44,476 nucleotides of DNA from Thioalkalivibrio halophilus (lineage in GTDB: Bacteria; Pseudomonadota; Gammaproteobacteria; Ectothiorhodospirales; Ectothiorhodospiraceae), in NCBI RefSeq assembly GCF_001995255.1, contig NZ_MUZR01000040.1, positions 1-44,476 on the forward strand. Direction: 5' to 3'. The notes below the pieces were generated by a model that had not been told where the DNA came from, made no database searches, and worked only from the letters and a program-made list of their open reading frames with translations. The position numbers and the translations under genes were made by a program. Numbering within the stretch: the first letter of the stretch is position 1; every line of letters begins with the position of its first letter. Below, in pieces: positions 17,621-27,381 of this stretch.

Positions 17621-18814
17621 ATGCACGAAGAATTCGATCCCGCCGACTACGCCCCCGATACCGTCGCCATCCGCCATGGCTACCGTCGGACCCCGGAACA
17701 GGAACACTCCGAGGCGATCTTCCCGACCTCCAGCTTCGTGTTCGACAGCGCGGCGGAGGCCGCCGCGCGGTTCTCGGGCGAGGTCCCCGGCAACATCTAT
17801 TCGCGCTTCACCAACCCCACCGTGAGGACCTTCCAGGAGCGGCTCGCGGCGCTGGAAGGCGGAGAGGCCTGTGTGGCCACCGCCTCCGGCATGTCCGCGA
17901 TCCTCGCGACCATGATGGGGCTGCTGAAGGCCGGCGATCACGTGGTCTGCTCGCGTTCGGTGTTCGGCACCACCACGGTGCTGTTCAACAACTACCTCGG
18001 GCGCTTCGGCGTGGAGGTGACCTACGTCGAGCTCTCGAACCTCGAGGCCTGGGAGGCCGCGACCCAACCGAACACCCGGCTGTACTTCTGCGAGACGCCC
18101 TCCAACCCGCTGGGCGAGGTGGTGGACATCGCCGCGCTGGCGGAGATCGCGCATCGTCATGACGCGCTGCTGGCGGTGGACAACTGCTTCTGCACCCCCA
18201 TTCTGCAGCGCCCGCTGGATCTGGGTGCCGACATTATCATCCACTCGGCGACCAAGTTCCTCGACGGCCAGGGCCGCTGTCTGGGCGGCGCGGTGGTGGG
18301 CGACGCCGAGCGTGTGGGCAAGGATGTCTACGGGTTCCTGCGCACGGCCGGTCCGACGCTGTCGCCATTCAACGCCTGGGTGTTCCTGAAGGGGCTGGAA
18401 ACCCTGTCCCTGCGCATGCGTGCCCACAGCGATAATGCGCTGGCCCTGGCGCAGTGGCTGCAGGCCCACCCGAAGGTCACGGCGGTGCATTACCCGGGCC
18501 TCGAGGATCACCCGCAGCACGCGATCGCGAAGCAGCAGCAAAGCGGTTTCGGTGGCGTGCTGAGTTTCGAGGTCGCCGGAGGACGTGAGGCTGCCTGGTC
18601 GGTGATCGACGCCACCCGGTTCCTGTCGATCACCGCCAACCTGGGCGATGCCAAGACTACGATCACCCACCCGGCGACTACCACCCACGGCCGCGTGGAC
18701 CCGGACAAGCGCGAGGCCCAGGGCATCACCGAAGCCCTGGTGCGCGTGGCCGTCGGGCTGGAGGCGGTCGCCGACATCCAGCGTGATCTGGCCCGCGGCC
18801 TCGACGCGCTCTGA
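17621..18814 (+). CDS. metZ: O-succinylhomoserine sulfhydrylase MetZ
   Basis: A 397-residue Cys/Met-metabolism PLP enzyme that makes homocysteine directly from O-succinylhomoserine and sulfide. The PLP lysine is K212 in [12 protein letters not shown], and SRFTNPTV and FCETPSNPL are family motifs. [22 protein letters not shown] at the N-terminus is the MetZ form rather than MetB or MetC. The ATG at 17621 follows AGGAAG. The same frame is open far upstream (to 17279), but that part is an out-of-frame reading of alr. Direct sulfhydrylation fits a sulfur-rich lifestyle. Confidence 0.93.
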   Translation: MHEEFDPADYAPDTVAIRHGYRRTPEQEHSEAIFPTSSFVFDSAAEAAARFSGEVPGNIYSRFTNPTVRTFQERLAALEGGEACVATASGMSAILATMMGLLKAGDHVVCSRSVFGTTTVLFNNYLGRFGVEVTYVELSNLEAWEAATQPNTRLYFCETPSNPLGEVVDIAALAEIAHRHDALLAVDNCFCTPILQRPLDLGADIIIHSATKFLDGQGRCLGGAVVGDAERVGKDVYGFLRTAGPTLSPFNAWVFLKGLETLSLRMRAHSDNALALAQWLQAHPKVTAVHYPGLEDHPQHAIAKQQQSGFGGVLSFEVAGGREAAWSVIDATRFLSITANLGDAKTTITHPATTTHGRVDPDKREAQGITEALVRVAVGLEAVADIQRDLARGLDAL

Positions 18815-18841
18815 ACCGCTGGCCTGACGGGTCCCGCGGGC

Positions 18842-20314
18842 ATGTCGAGCGACTCGGACAACCGGTGCGTCAAGTCTGCGCGCCGCCGGCCGCGCTGGCG
18901 CATTCTGCTGACGGTCGTCATCGGGTTCCACCTGCTGGGGTTCCTTTCGTCGCTGGATGCGCTGATGTCCACCCGGACGCCGCAAGGGGCGGTTGCCTGG
19001 ATCGTCTCGCTCAACACCGTGCCCTATGTGGCGGTGCCGACCTACTGGGTCTTCGGCGCCAGCGAGTTTCGCGGCTATGTCGTGGCGCGGCGCGACGAGG
19101 ACTCGAGTCTCGCCCGCGCGCTGCAGCCGAAGACCGAGGAGCTGTGGTCACACCAGTACGTCGCGCAGGAACCGAGCAAGCACCTGGACGGCGTACAGCA
19201 GCTCGCCCGCTGGCCGTTTCTCCACGGTAACGAGGTCGAGCTGCTGGTGGACGGCGAGGCGACCTTCGACAGCATCTTCCGGGGGATCGAGCAGGCCGAG
19301 CGCTACCTGCTGGTGCAGTTCTATATCGTGCGTGACGACGATCTCGGGCGCGAACTCCAGCGGCGGCTGGTGGAGCGTGCCGAGGCCGGCGTCGACGTCT
19401 ATTTCCTGTATGACGAGATCGGGAGCTACCGCCTGCCCGGGAGCTACCTGGACACCCTGCGGGAGGCGGGCGTCCATGTGCAGCACTTTCACTCCACCCG
19501 CGGACGCGGCAATCGCTTCCAGCTGAACTTCCGCAATCATCGCAAGATCGTGGTCGCCGATGGCGAGCAGGCCTGGGTCGGCGGGCTGAACGTGGGCGAA
19601 GAGTACCTGGGCGGCGATCCGGAAATCGGTGCCTGGCGCGACACCCACCTGCGGATTGCGGGGCCGTCCGCCCTCGCGTTGCAGTCGGTGTTCCTGGAGG
19701 ACTGGCACTGGGCCACCGAGGCGGTCCCGGAGCTGGAATGGAAGCCGGCGACCATGGCGGAGGACGGGGTCCCGGTGTTGATCCTGCCCTCAGGACCGGC
19801 CGACGAATTCGAGACCGCCAGCCTGATGATGCAGCAGGCGATCCATTCCGCCGAGCGGCGCATCTGGATCGCCAGCCCGTATTTTGTGCCCGACGAGGGC
19901 GTGCAGGGCATGCTCAAGCTGGCCGCACTCAGCGGCGTCGACGTGCGCGTGCTGATCCCCGAGGTCACCGACAACCCGCTGACCACGCATGCGGCCTATG
20001 CCTTCCTGGGACCACTGCTGGATGCCGGTGTGCGCGTCTACCGTTACCAGGAAGGCTTCCTGCACGGCAAGGCGTTCGTGGTGGACGACATGGGCGCGGC
20101 GGTGGGGACCGTGAACCTGGACAACCGCTCGTTCCGGCTCAATTTCGAGGTCACGGCACTGGTGCTGGACCCGGCCTTTGCCAGCGAGACCGCCCGCATG
20201 TTCGAGGCCGATTTTGCGCGTTCGCGCGAGATGACCCGGCAGGACGTGGACGACCTTCCGTTATGGCGCCGGGTGGCCGCGCGCGCCGCCTATCTGCTGG
20301 CGCCGGTGCTGTAG
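18842..20314 (+). CDS. cls: Cardiolipin synthase (PLD family)
   Basis: A 490-residue inner-membrane phosphatidyltransferase that joins two phosphatidylglycerol molecules into cardiolipin. Two N-terminal transmembrane helices (about 18-40 and 50-72) are followed by two PLD domains. The HKD motifs are H233-R-K-I-V-V-A-D with GGLNVGEEYLG, and H408-G-K-A-F-V-V-D with GTVNLDNRSF. Length is close to E. coli ClsA (486), so ClsA-type is the best call. It may serve osmotic or alkaline adaptation, which is inference only. Confidence 0.93.
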   Translation: MSSDSDNRCVKSARRRPRWRILLTVVIGFHLLGFLSSLDALMSTRTPQGAVAWIVSLNTVPYVAVPTYWVFGASEFRGYVVARRDEDSSLARALQPKTEELWSHQYVAQEPSKHLDGVQQLARWPFLHGNEVELLVDGEATFDSIFRGIEQAERYLLVQFYIVRDDDLGRELQRRLVERAEAGVDVYFLYDEIGSYRLPGSYLDTLREAGVHVQHFHSTRGRGNRFQLNFRNHRKIVVADGEQAWVGGLNVGEEYLGGDPEIGAWRDTHLRIAGPSALALQSVFLEDWHWATEAVPELEWKPATMAEDGVPVLILPSGPADEFETASLMMQQAIHSAERRIWIASPYFVPDEGVQGMLKLAALSGVDVRVLIPEVTDNPLTTHAAYAFLGPLLDAGVRVYRYQEGFLHGKAFVVDDMGAAVGTVNLDNRSFRLNFEVTALVLDPAFASETARMFEADFARSREMTRQDVDDLPLWRRVAARAAYLLAPVL

Positions 20315-20358
20315 TTCGTGGGCGTCCTGCCCGCGCCGGTGCTATACTTTCATTTGGA

Positions 20359-20724
20359 ATGCTTCTTTCAGGCCCGCCCGTGTTCCGAGCCCTGAACTAT
20401 TTGCTGACTCTGTTGATTGCCGCCGCGCTGTTCGCGACGTCGGTGGCCAGTGGAGAGATGCTGCACGGCGAACCTGGAGCGGCAATGACCGCGCAAGCCC
20501 ACTGTGCCGACCCGGGCGCCGTTTTACATACGGATGCCTCTCTGATCCCGATCGAAGGCCCGACCTGCGAGGTGCCGTGCGCGGTCTGTGGCATCTGCGG
20601 GGTTTCGGCCCTGCCTTCCAGCGTTACTCTGTCGGTCACTGCCGATCTCTCCGGCCCCGTTCCGGGTGTCGTGGCCATGGCCCTCGATGCCCGCGCGGGT
20701 CCGGACCTGCGCCCCCCTCTCTGA
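20359..20724 (+). CDS. Small Cys-rich exported protein, likely copper-associated
   Basis: A 121-residue protein with an N-terminal hydrophobic segment (LNYLLTLLIAAALFATSVASG) that reads as a signal peptide, then a short mature part with a Cys cluster C-E-V-P-C-A-V-C-G-I-C near residue 72. I do not recognise a named family. Small Cys/His-rich periplasmic proteins of this build (DUF2946-like or CopL-like) are common at the head of copper-resistance operons, and here a Cu ATPase and a multicopper oxidase follow. The start could be ATG 20359 or the in-frame GTG 20380. A TATACT box at 20343-20348 would place the transcript start almost on the ATG, which favours the GTG or an upstream promoter. Confidence 0.55.
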   Translation: MLLSGPPVFRALNYLLTLLIAAALFATSVASGEMLHGEPGAAMTAQAHCADPGAVLHTDASLIPIEGPTCEVPCAVCGICGVSALPSSVTLSVTADLSGPVPGVVAMALDARAGPDLRPPL

Positions 20725-20832
20725 GTCCTCCCCGGCCGGGCCCCGGCCTGGCATTCGGTGATCGCTGATCGCCGCCGCGGTGCGCCGTTTCGCGCATCGT
20801 CGTTTGTATCTATGCCCCGGGAGGACTACACC

Positions 20833-20985
20833 ATGATGAATGACCAATACACGATGATGCATGACCAGGGTTTTGTCTGGACGACAGCCCTCGGCTTCGG
20901 CCACGGCTGGATCGGACCCCTGATCCTGATGCTGCTGATCCTCGGGGGCGCGGCCTTGATCAAGTACCTGATCAGCAGTCGCTAA
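20833..20985 (+). CDS. Small membrane protein of the copper cluster
   Basis: A 50-residue protein with a Met- and His-containing N-terminus (MMNDQYTMMHDQGF) and one transmembrane helix (GPLILMLLILGGAALIKYLI). GGGAGGA lies about 7 bases before ATG 20833, a strong ribosome site. The open frame reaches back to 20758, but the extra residues have no ribosome site. copA begins 12 bases downstream with its own AAAGGAG, so the two are surely cotranscribed. The family is not named to my knowledge. Met/His-rich short membrane proteins often accompany Cu ATPases. Confidence 0.65.
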   Translation: MMNDQYTMMHDQGFVWTTALGFGHGWIGPLILMLLILGGAALIKYLISSR

Positions 20986-20997
20986 AGGAGTTTCGCG

Positions 20998-23514
20998 ATG
21001 AAAACGGAAACGAAGCAGGCGGACGCCCGCGAGGCGGTGGTCATCGTCCCCGGCATGGGGTCGGACCACTGCGGGGGCATCGTGCGCTCGGCGCTGGAAA
21101 AGACCCCGGGGGTGACCTCGGTGGGGACCAATATCGCCCGGCACCGGGTGACGGTGGGGTATGACCCCGACCAGGTCGACCCGCAGGGGCTGCGCGCCGC
21201 GGTGGAGGGCGCCGGTTACGACGTCGCGCAGGTCGAGGGCGAGGCCGGGGGCTCCGGTTCGGTGCGGCTGGTGGTGCCGGGCATGGGCTCGGATCACTGC
21301 GCGGGCATCGTGCGCGCGGCGATCGAGAAGCTCGACGGGATCGAATCCATACGCACCAACATCTCGGATCACCGGGTGACGGTGGAGGTGACGCCGGCCG
21401 GGCCCGATGGCGAGGCTTTGCGCGCGGCTGTGGAGGGGGCCGGCTACGATGTGGCGGCGGTGGAGACCGACGATGCCGCCAGCGAGGCGGACGACGCGGC
21501 GATCGACGCCGCTTACGTGAAGCAGGCCTGGAACCGTCTGTGGTTCGCGATGGTGCCGACCATCGCGATCATGGTCCTGATGATGCCGCACATGTTCTGG
21601 CAGCCGATCCCCGGCTATCTGCTGATCATTGCGTTGCTGGCCTTCCCGGTGGTGTTCCTCGCGGGAGGCGCGGCCACCCATCGTTCCGCCTGGCGTTCGC
21701 TGAAAAGTGGCAATCTGAACATGGACGTGCTGATCTCCATGGGCAGCCTGCCGCCCTACCTGATTGGACTGGTCGGTTTCGTCTATCCGATGACCTCGTT
21801 CATCGAGATGGCCGCGACCATCATGGCCTTCCACATGCTCGGTCGCTATCTGGAGTACCGCGCGAAGGGCGAGGCGTCTTCGGCGATCCGCAAGCTGCTG
21901 GATCTGGGTGCGAAGACCGCCCGGGTCGAGCGTGATGGCGAGGAGGTCGAGGTGTCGGTCAAGTCGCTCCAGGTGGGCGACGTGATGATCGTGCGCCCGG
22001 GCGAGAAAGTGCCGACCGATGGCGAGGTGGTGGCGGGCGAAAGCACCGTGGACGAGTCCATTGCCACCGGCGAGTCGGTCCCGGTAGACAAGGGCGAGGG
22101 CGACACCGTGCTCGGTGCGACCCTGAATCAGCAGGGGCGGTTGAAGGTGCGTGCGACCCGCGTCGGGGCTGACACCTTCCTGTCGCAGGTGATCCGCCTG
22201 GTGAATGAGGCGCAGGGTTCGCGCGTGCCGGTGCAGGAACTGGCGGACCGCATCACCGCACGCTTTGTGCCGGCCGTACTGGTGATCGCGCTGGCCGCGT
22301 TCGCGGCCTGGCTGGCGTTCTCCGGGGCGCTGCAGCCGATCCTGATCTGGGGCGAGGGTTTCCTGCCCTGGGTGGATTCCGAGCGTCCCCCGCTGGTGCT
22401 GGCGATCCTCGCGGCGATCGCCGTGCTGGTCATTGCCTGCCCCTGTGCGCTGGGGCTGGCCACGCCCACCGCGCTGATGGTCGGCTCCGGCATGGGCGCC
22501 GAGCGCGGCGTGCTGATCCGCTCGGGATCCGCGATTCAGACCCTGAAGGACATTGCGGTGATCGTGCTCGACAAGACCGGCACCATCACCCGGGGGAAGC
22601 CCGCGCTGACCGACGTCATCCCGGCCGAGGGCTTCGACGAGTCCCGCGTGCTGCGGGCTGCGGCGGCCGTGGAGGCCGGTTCCGCGCACCCGCTGGCCGA
22701 CGCCATTGTGCAGGGCGCGCGCGACCGGGAGCTGGAGGTCGCCGAGGTCGAGCAGTTCCAGTCGCACACCGCGCGCGGTGTGGAGGCCCGCCTGGACGGC
22801 GAACGGGTGCTGGTGGGCAGCCAACGGCTGCTGGAGGAGCAGGGCCTGGATCCGTCGGCCCTGCTGGATTCCCTGCGGGAACTGGAGGATGCCGGCAAGA
22901 CCGCGATGCTGGTGGCCATCGGCGACCGGCCGGCCGGCATTGTCGCGGTCGCCGACACGCTCAAGGAAGAGTCGCAGGCCGCGATCGAACAACTGCATGG
23001 TCTCGGCATCCGCTGCGTGATGGTCACCGGCGACAACGAGCGCACCGCCAAGGCCGTGGCTGCCCAGGTGGGGATCGACGAGGTGCGCGCCGGGGTGCTG
23101 CCGGAGGGCAAGGTCGAGGCCATCCGCGAGTTGCAGAAGGAGTACGGCGAGCACGTGGCGATGGTCGGCGACGGCATCAACGACGCCCCGGCCCTGCAGC
23201 AGGCGAATGTCGGGATCGCGATCGGGGCCGGCGCCGACGTCGCGATCGAGGCGGCGGATGTGACCCTGGTGCGCGGCGAGCTGACCAAGGTCGTCGAGGC
23301 CGTCCAGCTGTCGCGGCTGACCTTCCGCAAGATCGTGCAGAACCTGTTCTGGGCCTGGGCCTACAACAGCGCCGCGATCCCGATCGCCGCGGCCGGCCTG
23401 CTGCACCCGATGATCGGTGTGGTCGCGATGACCGCCAGCTCGCTGTCGGTCATCGGCAATTCCATTCTGCTGCGCCGGAGCATGCCGGCAGCCGGTACTG
23501 GAGACAAGCAATGA
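20998..23514 (+). CDS. copA: Cu(I)-exporting P-type ATPase CopA with atypical metal-binding domains
   Basis: An 838-residue P1B-1 ATPase that moves Cu(I) from cytoplasm to periplasm. Two N-terminal HMA-like domains have GMGSDHC (19-25 and 95-101), where the first Cys of the usual GMxCxxC is Ser. The catalytic core is complete: TGES actuator loop, CPC at 481-483, DKTGT with D525, HP at 564-565, GDN and GDGIND. YNSAAIP and [12 protein letters not shown] near the end are the Cu(I)-type TM7 and TM8 signatures. A third oddity is the acidic linker ([15 protein letters not shown]) before the first transmembrane helix. The stop overlaps the oxidase start (ATGATG). Confidence 0.94.
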   Translation: MKTETKQADAREAVVIVPGMGSDHCGGIVRSALEKTPGVTSVGTNIARHRVTVGYDPDQVDPQGLRAAVEGAGYDVAQVEGEAGGSGSVRLVVPGMGSDHCAGIVRAAIEKLDGIESIRTNISDHRVTVEVTPAGPDGEALRAAVEGAGYDVAAVETDDAASEADDAAIDAAYVKQAWNRLWFAMVPTIAIMVLMMPHMFWQPIPGYLLIIALLAFPVVFLAGGAATHRSAWRSLKSGNLNMDVLISMGSLPPYLIGLVGFVYPMTSFIEMAATIMAFHMLGRYLEYRAKGEASSAIRKLLDLGAKTARVERDGEEVEVSVKSLQVGDVMIVRPGEKVPTDGEVVAGESTVDESIATGESVPVDKGEGDTVLGATLNQQGRLKVRATRVGADTFLSQVIRLVNEAQGSRVPVQELADRITARFVPAVLVIALAAFAAWLAFSGALQPILIWGEGFLPWVDSERPPLVLAILAAIAVLVIACPCALGLATPTALMVGSGMGAERGVLIRSGSAIQTLKDIAVIVLDKTGTITRGKPALTDVIPAEGFDESRVLRAAAAVEAGSAHPLADAIVQGARDRELEVAEVEQFQSHTARGVEARLDGERVLVGSQRLLEEQGLDPSALLDSLRELEDAGKTAMLVAIGDRPAGIVAVADTLKEESQAAIEQLHGLGIRCVMVTGDNERTAKAVAAQVGIDEVRAGVLPEGKVEAIRELQKEYGEHVAMVGDGINDAPALQQANVGIAIGAGADVAIEAADVTLVRGELTKVVEAVQLSRLTFRKIVQNLFWAWAYNSAAIPIAAAGLLHPMIGVVAMTASSLSVIGNSILLRRSMPAAGTGDKQ

Positions 23515-25067
23515 TGAGACGACGTCAGTTTCTGGGGCTGGCCGCGGCGCTGCCCGTGATCACCACATTCGGCGGCTGGAGCCTGTTCAACCACGCGGTG
23601 TCCGCCCCCCGGTTCGACAACGCCCTGTTTCTGCCCGGCGCCGACGGCCCGTTTGCGGTCCTCGCACCCAACGCGCCGTTCACCCTGGTCGCGGAGCAGG
23701 GGTGGCTGCCGGCGCCGGGGCGCGAGGAAACCCCGTTCCTCTGGTACCGGACGCAGATGAACGGCCATGAATACCAGAATCCGATCCTCTTGTTGCGCAC
23801 CGGCGATGAACTGGACGTGACCCTGGACAACCAGCTCGACGAGGGCACGATCATCCACTGGCATGGCCTGCACGTTCCGGGCCGGGTGGACGGGCATCCG
23901 ATGCAGACGGTCGACCCCGGTGAGCAGTACGAATACCGCTTTAAAGTGACCAATCGTGGCGGTACTTACTGGTATCACACCCATGCCCATCACCGGACTG
24001 CGCGCCAGGCCCACCAGGGGCTGGCGAGCTTCCTGCTGGTGAGCGACGACGACAACGAGGCGCTGAACGAGGCGCTGGGGCTGGAACTCGGCAAGACCGA
24101 CCTGCCGCTGGTGCTGCAGGACAAGCGCTTCGACCGGCTCGGTCATCTGGTGTACCAGCCGAACCCGATGCAGCGGATGATGGGCTATCTCGGCGACGCG
24201 GTGCTGGTGAATATGACACCGGCCGCGACGCACGAGGTGGAGCGGCGCATCCATCGCCTGCGCCTGCTGAATGGCTCCACCGCCCGGATCTACCGGCTGG
24301 CCCTGCGCGCGGAGGGGCAGGCCATTCCGTTTCGGGTCATCGGTACGGACGCGGGGCTGCTGGACTCGCCTCGGGAGGCCCACGAGGCCTTCCTGTCGCC
24401 GGGAGAGCGTCTGGAGGTCCTGGTCGACTTCGCCGCGTTTGCCGGAGGCGACCGGGTCGAGCTGCACAGCCTGGAATTCGACCCGATGGCCGGTGGCGGC
24501 ATGGGCGGCGGCATGGGTCGCATGATGGGTGGCGGCATGCACGACGGCGATCCGCTCGCATTGCTCGAGTTCGTGGTCCAGGAGGGCGAGGCGGTCACCG
24601 CCGAGGTGCCCGAGCGCTTGTCGCGGATCGAGCCCATCGACGTGACGGATGCCGGCCAGCGGGATATCCGTCTGGACATGGCGCCGATGCAGTGGCGCAT
24701 CAACGGAGAGACGTACGATCCTGACCGGGTGCCGATCGAGGTGGATGCCAACACGCGGGAGGTCTGGACCATCCGCAATGCGGACCGCAGCATGCCGCAT
24801 CCGATGCATATCCATGGCTTCTCGTTCCAGGTGCTGTCGCGCTCGGGCGGTCCGGACTTCGTGCGCCAGCAGGCCGTGAACGATGAAGGCCTGGCCGTCA
24901 CGGACCTGGGCTGGAAGGACACGGTCCTGCTGTGGCCGGGCGAGACGGTGCGTATCGCGCTCGACTTCACCCATCACTACGCTGGCGATCAGCTCTACGT
25001 GTTCCACTGTCATAATCTGGAGCACGAGGACAACGACATGATGGTGAATGTGCGCGTCCGGGCCTGA
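23511..25067 (+). CDS. Multicopper oxidase, CueO-like
   Basis: A 518-residue exported enzyme, probably oxidising Cu(I) in the periplasm with oxygen as acceptor. The N-terminus [15 protein letters not shown] is Tat-like. Copper ligands are all visible: HWHG (116-119), HTHAH (156-160), HPMHIHG, and H499-C500-H501-N-L-E-H-E-D-N-D-M with the type 1 Cys and axial Met. A Met/Gly-rich loop ([16 protein letters not shown], about 327-342) stands where CueO has its Met-rich substrate region. The start overlaps the copA stop. CueO is E. coli naming, so the symbol is left blank. Confidence 0.92.
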   Translation: MMRRRQFLGLAAALPVITTFGGWSLFNHAVSAPRFDNALFLPGADGPFAVLAPNAPFTLVAEQGWLPAPGREETPFLWYRTQMNGHEYQNPILLLRTGDELDVTLDNQLDEGTIIHWHGLHVPGRVDGHPMQTVDPGEQYEYRFKVTNRGGTYWYHTHAHHRTARQAHQGLASFLLVSDDDNEALNEALGLELGKTDLPLVLQDKRFDRLGHLVYQPNPMQRMMGYLGDAVLVNMTPAATHEVERRIHRLRLLNGSTARIYRLALRAEGQAIPFRVIGTDAGLLDSPREAHEAFLSPGERLEVLVDFAAFAGGDRVELHSLEFDPMAGGGMGGGMGRMMGGGMHDGDPLALLEFVVQEGEAVTAEVPERLSRIEPIDVTDAGQRDIRLDMAPMQWRINGETYDPDRVPIEVDANTREVWTIRNADRSMPHPMHIHGFSFQVLSRSGGPDFVRQQAVNDEGLAVTDLGWKDTVLLWPGETVRIALDFTHHYAGDQLYVFHCHNLEHEDNDMMVNVRVRA

Positions 25068-25092
25068 CCGTGCGTAGCGACAGAGGGATGCC

Positions 25093-25917
25093 ATGAGCGA
25101 AAGACCGCGGCCGCACCCGGCCGTCTACCGCGCGGCCGAGGCCGCGCTGCGCGAGCGCGACCCGGAGGCCAAGTGCGAGCGTGTGCTGGAGCTGGCGCGC
25201 GCCTGGTGGGCGGATGAGCTGGAGGGAACGGATGCCCCCGCGCCGCAACGCATGGAGGTGCCGGGGCGGCCGGGGCGGCCGGTGCTGGTGCATCCGAAGG
25301 AGCTGCCGCGGCGCGGGCTGCACACGACGGCCGGGCGGGTGGCGCTGGTGCACGCGGTCGCGCATATCGAGTTCAACGCGATCAACCTGGCGCTGGATGC
25401 CGTGTATCGCTTTCGCGACATGCCGGCGCCGTTCGTCAGCGACTGGCTGCAGGTCGCGGCGGAGGAGGCGCGCCATTTCCGGCTGCTGCGGGCGCGCCTG
25501 CACGAGCTGGGTGCGGACTACGGCGACCTGCCGGCCCATAACGGCCTGTGGGAGGCGGCGCTGGCGACCGATCACGACGTGATGGTGCGCATGGCGCTGG
25601 TTCCGCGCGTGCTGGAGGCGCGCGGGCTGGATGTGACGCCCGGCATGATCGAGCGCCTGACGGCGGCGGGCGATCACGCGACCGTGGCGCTGCTGGAGAT
25701 CATCCAGCGCGAAGAGGTCGCGCACGTGGCGATCGGCACCCGCTGGTTCCGCGAGCTGGCGCATGCGCGAGGGTTCGATCCCGAGCCGCTGTTCCTGGCG
25801 CTGCTGGCCGAACATATGCCGGGGCGGGTCCGGCCGCCGTTCGCGCACGAGGCCCGCCTGGCGGCGGGGTTCACCGAGTCGGAGATGGGGGCGCTGGAGC
25901 AGCAGGGTCGGCGCTGA
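25093..25917 (+). CDS. DUF455 family ferritin-like protein
   Basis: A 274-residue helical protein of the DUF455 family. The predicted diiron ligands are in HIE (91-93), EEARH (124-128), E175 and EEVAH (207-211), the usual pattern of the ferritin-like fold. It is related to MiaE-like hydroxylases but its substrate is unknown. It starts 25 bases after the multicopper oxidase and may be in the same unit. Only 29 bases, holding a small hairpin (25926-25930 with 25934-25938), separate it from the converging lpxH. Confidence 0.88.
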   Translation: MSERPRPHPAVYRAAEAALRERDPEAKCERVLELARAWWADELEGTDAPAPQRMEVPGRPGRPVLVHPKELPRRGLHTTAGRVALVHAVAHIEFNAINLALDAVYRFRDMPAPFVSDWLQVAAEEARHFRLLRARLHELGADYGDLPAHNGLWEAALATDHDVMVRMALVPRVLEARGLDVTPGMIERLTAAGDHATVALLEIIQREEVAHVAIGTRWFRELAHARGFDPEPLFLALLAEHMPGRVRPPFAHEARLAAGFTESEMGALEQQGRR

Positions 25918-25946
25918 AGCAGCCCCGGGGTAACCCCGCGACAGTC

Positions 25947-26702
25947 TCAGGCGTGGAGCAGGTGTGCGGGGTAGGGCGTTTCGTCCAGCTGGCGCAGGAC
26001 CGGGCCTTCCGGGCCGAGCTCCAGGAAGCCGGGGTGCTCGTCCCAGGCCGGCAGCACGCAGCGCTGACGCGGCTGGCCGGCGACCTCCAGATCGTGGATC
26101 GCGGGGCGGTGGGTGTGTCCGTGGATCAGCAGGGGGACGTCGCCCTCGCGAAAGGTTGCGGCCACGGCCTCGCGATTCACGTCGGTGATCGCGGCGGCCT
26201 TCATCTGCCCGTTGTGACGGCTGGCCTCGCGCATGGTTTCGGCCCGCGCGATGCGCTGTTCCAGTGGCTGGCCGAGGAAATCCCGTTGCCAGGCCTCGCT
26301 GCGCACCATCTGGCGAAAGGCCATGTGTTCGCTGTCGTCGGTGCACAGGGAGTCGCCGTGCATCAGGAGGGCCGGGCCGCAGGGCAGCGTGGCGTGCAGC
26401 GGCTCGGGGGCGAGTGTCATGCCGGCGCGGGCGGCGTAGTCCGGGCCCACGAGGAAGTCGCGGTTGCCATGGATGAACATGACCGGCGCCTCCAGCGCGG
26501 AGAGCGCCGCCGCCAGTTGCTCTGCCGCCGGATGCGAGGCGTCGTCGCCGACCCAGTACTCGAACAGGTCGCCCAGGATGTACAGGGCCGAGGCGGCCCG
26601 CGCCGGGCCGTCGAGGAACGCCAGCGCGGCGTTCAGCGTCGGGCCGGGTTCGCGCTCCAGGTGCAGGTCGGAGATGACCAGGGCGGGCGCGGTCTCGCTC
26701 AC
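25947..26702 (-). CDS. lpxH: UDP-2,3-diacylglucosamine diphosphatase LpxH
   Basis: A 251-residue calcineurin-like phosphoesterase that cleaves UDP-2,3-diacylglucosamine to lipid X and UMP in lipid A synthesis, acting at the inner membrane face. Metal-binding motifs are SDLHL (D12, H14), GDLFEYWVGDD, GNRDF, LLMHGDSLCTDD and HGHTHRP. The WQRDFLGQPLEQR segment is typical for LpxH. It lies 4 bases after the upstream peptidyl-prolyl isomerase on the minus strand, an arrangement found in many gammaproteobacteria (ppiB-lpxH). Confidence 0.95.
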   Translation of the reverse strand: MSETAPALVISDLHLEREPGPTLNAALAFLDGPARAASALYILGDLFEYWVGDDASHPAAEQLAAALSALEAPVMFIHGNRDFLVGPDYAARAGMTLAPEPLHATLPCGPALLMHGDSLCTDDSEHMAFRQMVRSEAWQRDFLGQPLEQRIARAETMREASRHNGQMKAAAITDVNREAVAATFREGDVPLLIHGHTHRPAIHDLEVAGQPRQRCVLPAWDEHPGFLELGPEGPVLRQLDETPYPAHLLHA

Positions 26703-26706
26703 GGGA

Positions 26707-27294
26707 TCACTCGGCGCGGCGGGCGCTTTCCAGGACCACGGGTTCCTGCGGCACGTCCTGATGCATGCCGGAACGGCCGGTGGGCACGCCCTCGATGGTG
26801 CGCACGACGTCCATGCCCTCGACCACTTCGCCGAACACCGTGTAGCCCCAGCCCTGCGGGTTGGGTGCGGTGTGGTTGAGGAAGTCGTTGTCGTTGACGT
26901 TGACGAAGAACTGGGCGGTGGCCGAATGCGGGTCCTGGGTGCGGGCCATGGAGACCGCGCCGACCTTGTTCTTCAGGCCGTTGTCCGCTTCGTTGCGGAT
27001 CGGGTCGCGCGTGGGCTTCTGGCGCATGTCCTTGTCCATGCCGCCGCCCTGGACCATGAAGCCGGGGATCACGCGATGGAACAGCGTGCCGTCGTAAAAG
27101 CCGTCGTCGACGTACTGCAGGAAGTTGGCGACGGTCTCCGGCGCGGCTTCGGCGTCGAGTTGCAGGACGATGCGGCCGTGCGTGGTTTCAAGCGCGACCT
27201 TGGGGCTGGATTCGGCCATGAGGGCTCCCGGAAAGCTGAGGACGAGGATCAGGAGGGCCGCGGCGATGCCGGCCGGCGGAACAGGACGGGGCAT
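26707..27294 (-). CDS. Exported cyclophilin-type peptidyl-prolyl cis-trans isomerase
   Basis: A 195-residue cyclophilin with a hydrophobic signal sequence (about residues 8-27, cleavage near ALMAES), so the enzyme is periplasmic like PpiA. Conserved elements are [13 protein letters not shown] (catalytic Arg), [16 protein letters not shown] and [17 protein letters not shown]. It precedes lpxH by 4 bases on the minus strand and diverges from gltX. The gene could be named ppiA by location of the product, but PpiB homologues share this context, so no symbol is given. Confidence 0.93.
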   Translation of the reverse strand: MPRPVPPAGIAAALLILVLSFPGALMAESSPKVALETTHGRIVLQLDAEAAPETVANFLQYVDDGFYDGTLFHRVIPGFMVQGGGMDKDMRQKPTRDPIRNEADNGLKNKVGAVSMARTQDPHSATAQFFVNVNDNDFLNHTAPNPQGWGYTVFGEVVEGMDVVRTIEGVPTGRSGMHQDVPQEPVVLESARRAE

Positions 27295-27381
27295 GACGAC
27301 ACTCCGGAATCAGGAGCCGGCATGGTAACCGCGGGCCCCCGCCGGTTCCAGTCACCCGGATGCTCGGCTACCATGCGCGCC

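Noticed and set aside
17279-18814. 511-codon reading of metZ fused to an upstream part
   Set aside because: The upstream part is an out-of-frame reading of alr. MetZ begins at 17621 with a ribosome site.
20315-20358. CueR-type promoter before the copper cluster
   Set aside because: The TATACT box is present but I find no -35 at 19-20 bases and no CueR-like dyad.
20524-23511. Minus-strand open frame of 995 codons across copA
   Set aside because: It is the antisense shadow of copA in GC-rich, codon-biased DNA. The sequence is low-complexity in His, Gln, Arg and Asp with no domain, and copA on the plus strand has all expected motifs.
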